In this document: piece after piece, positions 17,413 through 20,752 of the stretch
Layout: each line of letters begins with the position of its first letter
Position numbering within the stretch: position 1 is the stretch's first letter
NCBI GenBank assembly: GCA_946803715.1
Contig: CAMPET010000120.1
Span: forward strand, 166,973-187,724
Length of the DNA stretch: 20,752 nt
Reading direction: 5' to 3'
Origin: Beroe ovata
Taxonomy: Eukaryota; Ctenophora; Nuda; Beroida; Beroidae
Translations under genes and position numbers: made by a program
The notes under the pieces: generated by a model
Told to the model about the DNA's origin: nothing
The model's database searches: none
The model's input: only the letters and a program-made list of their open reading frames with translations

Positions 17413-18186
17413 CTCAATTACAATACGTTGCGCAAAAGTTGGCGAAGTGCAGTGAGTGCATAGGGAAGCTGAAGAAAGAGTGGATGAATAACAAATGGCA
17501 TTTTGGCAGCAGATACCGATCTAAAAACAAAATTTTAAGCTCAAAAATTATTATGCATTTATTTTGGATCTTTATTTGTCGTGTCAAATTTAATTTTGAA
17601 TCTTACATTTACGTTTGTTTTAAATATGAGTGTGCGTTTAACTAGGGGTTTCCCATACCGTTGACGCTGCGCAATTACCCGACCTTGTAAAATCCCGCCT
17701 GCGAGGGTAAGGAGTATAAGTATTAAGTAATCCTACAACGCACGCGAACTTATATTGCAAATGCCCCTTATCAAAATTAGATCATATATTAATAGAAGTT
17801 AATGGCCAAATCACATTCTTAAAAATCAGAATTCCTTGAAAATCGGAATTCCTTGAAAATCAGAATGTCTCTAATTTGCTAAGTGTTGTAGACAAGTAAA
17901 ATAGTTCTGAAATATCTATGCGCTTGAATGAGTGAGTGAGTAATAAAATGCAAACAGACTTCTCTAAAGAATATGTGTCGAAAGACAAGGATGATGAATG
18001 ATTTAAAGTATATCCTGTTATGATATATCCTTTAAGTAAGTACTATCAACATTTTGCTGGCAATTAGATGGCTAAGTTTCACAGAAATCCTTATACAGCT
18101 ATGACTGTGGTGACAAAGTAATGACACAATGTGAGGGATTGTTCAAAAAGTGTTTGTTGGAATGCAACCAACCATTCATTAGGAAG
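17413..18186. other. Intergenic upstream of the myristoylated-protein gene
   Basis: No gene is seen apart from an in-frame ATG extension at 18121. Three tandem copies of AATTCCTTGAAAATCAG-type sequence lie at about 17823-17870. Confidence 0.4.
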
Positions 18187-19872
18187 ATGGGTGCTATTCA
18201 AAGTCAACTGAAGAACAGAAAATCTCGCAGACATGAAAAGAAGTTAGCCAAACGACAGCAGGTGATCACTATAGCATCCAGTGATAAAGAAGTTTCTGGC
18301 GCCAGTGAAACACTTTCACCACCAAACAAAAGAAAAATCACAAACCTGTTGAAAAATCTCTCTCCAAAGCCTAGGAATAAGAATGATACCTCACAGGAAA
18401 CCACATCAATCAATCATGATAAAGAATTGTCTCACAGCAACAATAGGACTGAGAGGGAAGGCTCTAACTTGAGCAACAAGACTTACATGCAATCAGACAG
18501 TCAGGCAGACTCAGCTATTAACCTTGATAACCAATCTGATTCAGCTATTCAACTGATGGAAAATTCTGAAACCTTTAGAGAATCTTATTCAGAAGCAGTC
18601 AATTCGGAAGTTGCTAATATTGTATCAGTGAATGTTGATCAAGCCAACGATCAGTCACATTATGATTCAGTCCAGGTCATTGTGAATGAAACAGCAGTTG
18701 CTTTCTCAGACTCACTTGACCATGATGATGCAATCAAGTACTTGGTAAGCCTCTTTTTTAACATTTCATCATCCTATGTCATGATATATCTTCTATGATC
18801 ATTACAACAAGTATGGTACTACAGGTTATTGAGCAATGAGGAGGGCAATGTCAGGTATCAATTGGAGGATGCCAATGTTTAGTGTTTACTAGTGCATGGA
18901 ACCATTTAAATGCTTAGAATAGTTCATATTTGATGATGGCTCTAGCTGTTAAGTTTGAACATAATCAGCCATTTATTAACCCTCTCAACTTAAGCAATAT
19001 AACCATTAGCCTATTATAAGAGTAATGCTTTAGAGCCATTTTATGGCTTAGACTCACCAGTGTTCAAAGTAACTGGTACATAAACGTGGCTCACATACAT
19101 ATGCATGAGAAGGTAGTTTTACTTACAATCCATTTAGAACACAGGGCATTAGTGATTTTCCTGAAGCTGAACTGCTGGCTCAAGGTCCTTAGTTCAGAAA
19201 TATGTAGGCGACTCAATCCATACTAACTCATGTATAATTTTGTCTCACTTATGTCCTTTGCTAGAATATTCCAATATTTCATTCCCAAATGTTTTGTCAC
19301 TGGCTTATGCAGATCAGAATATTTTATGTAGACAATAACTTTCCACCCAAAATGGTATGTTGTGGCATTATTACGTGGAACATAAATTTTAAATATATAA
19401 TATTATGTAAGTGTCTAACAGTAATTGTATCTTTGTTGCAGTCGGTAGAAGGTCAGTCTGACACAGGAATCAGTGATATCTCCGGTGCTGGTAAGATTTA
19501 AACCGTCCTGTGCAAGGTCTTTGAGTAGTGCCACCATTTCGTGAGATTATGTCATTCGTCACTGAGTCCTTTTCCCCATGATAGCATTGTATTACCATGA
19601 CTACAGCCCACTGTTACCATGGCAAATGGCAACCACTGTTACCAGTTGCCACTAACTTAGATAAGCACTCTTGAATGATACTGACTTAACGGCTGTTACC
19701 AATGCTATAGTCGCCACTCTCTTGCCACCTGGTAATGTTACCACTGTCACCACTCACGGTTACCATACTCCGCAGGCCACTCTCCCGTCAGTGAAACACA
19801 TGAGATACACAACTTGTTGTCACTTCCCATCAAGCACGATGGTCGCAGAGGAAGTACAAGCTCTACCACCAG
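18187..19872 (+). CDS. Predicted N-myristoylated, polybasic protein (5' exons, open at 3' end)
   Basis: Exons 18187-18744 (186 codons), 19442-19490 and 19776-19872 join in phase 0, then 1, and leave in phase 2. Donors are GTAAGC, GTAAGA and GTTTGT; acceptors are TTGTTGCAG and TACTCCGCAG. I chose the ATG at 18187 because its context is strong (AAGATGG) and it exposes MGAIQSQ, an N-myristoylation signal, followed at once by a basic cluster (KNRKSRRHEKKLAKR). Together these suggest attachment to the inner face of a membrane. An in-frame ATG at 18121 would bury the signal. The rest is Ser/Asn/Asp-rich and probably disordered, with a repeated DSAI(N/Q)L motif near residues 110-126. The later exons encode GQSDTGISDISGA and a segment with HEIHNLLSLPIK. 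The family is not recognised. If the second exon is not spliced, the protein ends two codons later. Confidence 0.6.
19560..19775 (+). repeat. Intron with scattered GTTACCA motifs
   Basis: Between the second and third exons of the myristoylated-protein gene, TTACCA (mostly GTTACCA) occurs about seven times within 215 bases, with related ACCACT words between. It looks like a decayed simple repeat. Confidence 0.5.
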
Positions 19873-20464
19873 GTTTGTGTTTTTGCTGACCAACTCAAAC
19901 AGTAGAGGTGTGTGGCACAAAACAACTTACCCAGAAATCGGGGAGGGGGTGACTTGTCTTTCCGGCTGAACCCCCTCCCCCCCCCCTTAGCAACCTTTTT
20001 ACTGTTTAGTTCGTGTATTCGCGAGTGCAAACGTATGAACTGTTCATTTCATAACAAATTTCTCCCCTTCGAAGAGAAAATATTCTGCGGAATTCTGCAT
20101 CAAAGTATGGGGTATTCTCGACCACAACCTCATAGAACAACCATCATTTCCATATAGCAACATATACTGTCGTACAAGTGTGTGCAACGGTCATACATAT
20201 ACCTATTACCAAAGAACAATGTCCATTGTGTACATATATAATACGTGATATAAATTATAAAAGTGTAGATTTTGAAGTCCATGAGACACATGTATGCTCA
20301 TGACATAATCCCAGCGTCTGGGTGGTGCGAGAAGTGTATAAGCGGTTCATACGTCGATATTTTCGAAAACCAGCAATTGATCTACCTTCTCAGTGACGAA
20401 AGCGAAAATAGGAATTATTCTAGATTTTCGGCGGCCGAACTGAAATGCTGTAGATATTTGCAAC

Positions 20465-20514
20465 CTTGTAACAACTTGTAACAACTTGTATCAACTTGTA
20501 ACAACTTGTAACAA
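20465..20514. repeat. Decamer tandem repeat TTGTAACAAC
   Basis: Five consecutive copies are seen, one with a single change (TTGTATCAAC). Each unit is itself a small palindrome (TTGTAACAA). Confidence 0.85.
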
Positions 20515-20735
20515 GTAAGAAACGTAATGCATGAACCATATTATGATGTATGAGTGATCACGACTATTTTACGTTGTACACGTACACACGTGCGACACAC
20601 GTCACTTACACATATACGACAAACGTGTACACATATGATATTGAGTACATGTTCATTCATATCACATACACATTCATAAATTTCATTGATATTTCTACCC
20701 ACGAGCATATGATTGTATTGCCCCACACTAGGCTG

Positions 20736-20752
20736 CACACACACACACACAC
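20736..20752. repeat. CA dinucleotide microsatellite, cut by the window end
   Basis: Eight or more CA units run to the last base of the window, so the true length is unknown. Confidence 0.9.

Larger units (their letters stand above)
19873..20752. other. Right end: intron or intergenic, simple-sequence rich
   Basis: No further exon of the upstream gene could be joined with confidence. A G-run (GGGGAGGGGG, 19940-19949) and its exact complement (CCCCCTCCCC, 19971-19980, continuing as C) form a stable hairpin or possible quadruplex. Bases 20570-20640 are rich in ACACGT. Confidence 0.45.

Noticed and set aside
16740-17645. Open frames of 86-195 codons over the second transposon cluster
   Set aside because: They read through nested element ends and their target duplications and contain no domain.
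20272-20481. 69-codon plus-strand frame with four cysteines as a further exon of the myristoylated-protein gene
   Set aside because: The nearest acceptors give a stop in the required phase for the full frame, and its end runs into the decamer repeat.

Overview
This is nuclear genomic DNA from an animal, probably a marine invertebrate. Genes are split by GT-AG introns that are mostly short (about 80-400 bases), with single-exon genes between them. The proteins are metazoan in type: a sushi-like secreted protein, an NPC1-type sterol-binding domain, a microsomal P450 and a secreted protein with a duplicated Cys-rich domain. The species cannot be fixed from the sequence. There is no bacterial operon, RNA gene, phage or CRISPR array.

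Layout. Bases 1-1560 are repeat-rich and hold short non-autonomous DNA transposons, two of them with perfect 8-base target-site duplications. On the minus strand, 2316-3228 encodes the start of a secreted Cys-containing protein with a sushi-like exon. On the same strand, 4650-5221 encodes a small two-exon protein with one membrane segment and a very acidic tail. A 1.2-kb Mutator-like element (5749-6955) has a perfect 9-base target duplication.

The centre, 6974-11568, is the most interesting part. A six-exon minus-strand gene encodes a secreted 208-residue protein that is just the N-terminal sterol-binding domain of NPC1 and stops where that domain ends. Its largest intron contains, on the opposite strand, a complete 501-residue cytochrome P450 gene resembling CYP46A1 (cholesterol 24-hydroxylase). 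A sterol/oxysterol-binding-type domain and a sterol-hydroxylase-like P450 are therefore interleaved as a nested antisense pair.

To the right are a TATA-box single-exon gene for a secreted protein with two copies of a Cys-rich, DM9/DUF3421-like domain (13068-14084); a convergent minus-strand gene of which three terminal exons can be read (14531-15026); a direct duplication of about 360 bases (15279-15637 and 15732-16091) that duplicates a possible exon; a second transposon cluster with one element inserted in another (16768-17012); and the 5' exons of a plus-strand gene whose protein starts with an N-myristoylation signal and a polybasic stretch (18187-19872). The right end is simple-sequence DNA.

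All exon models are by eye, from splice consensus, reading phase and recalled family patterns. No alignment, expression data or database search was available.
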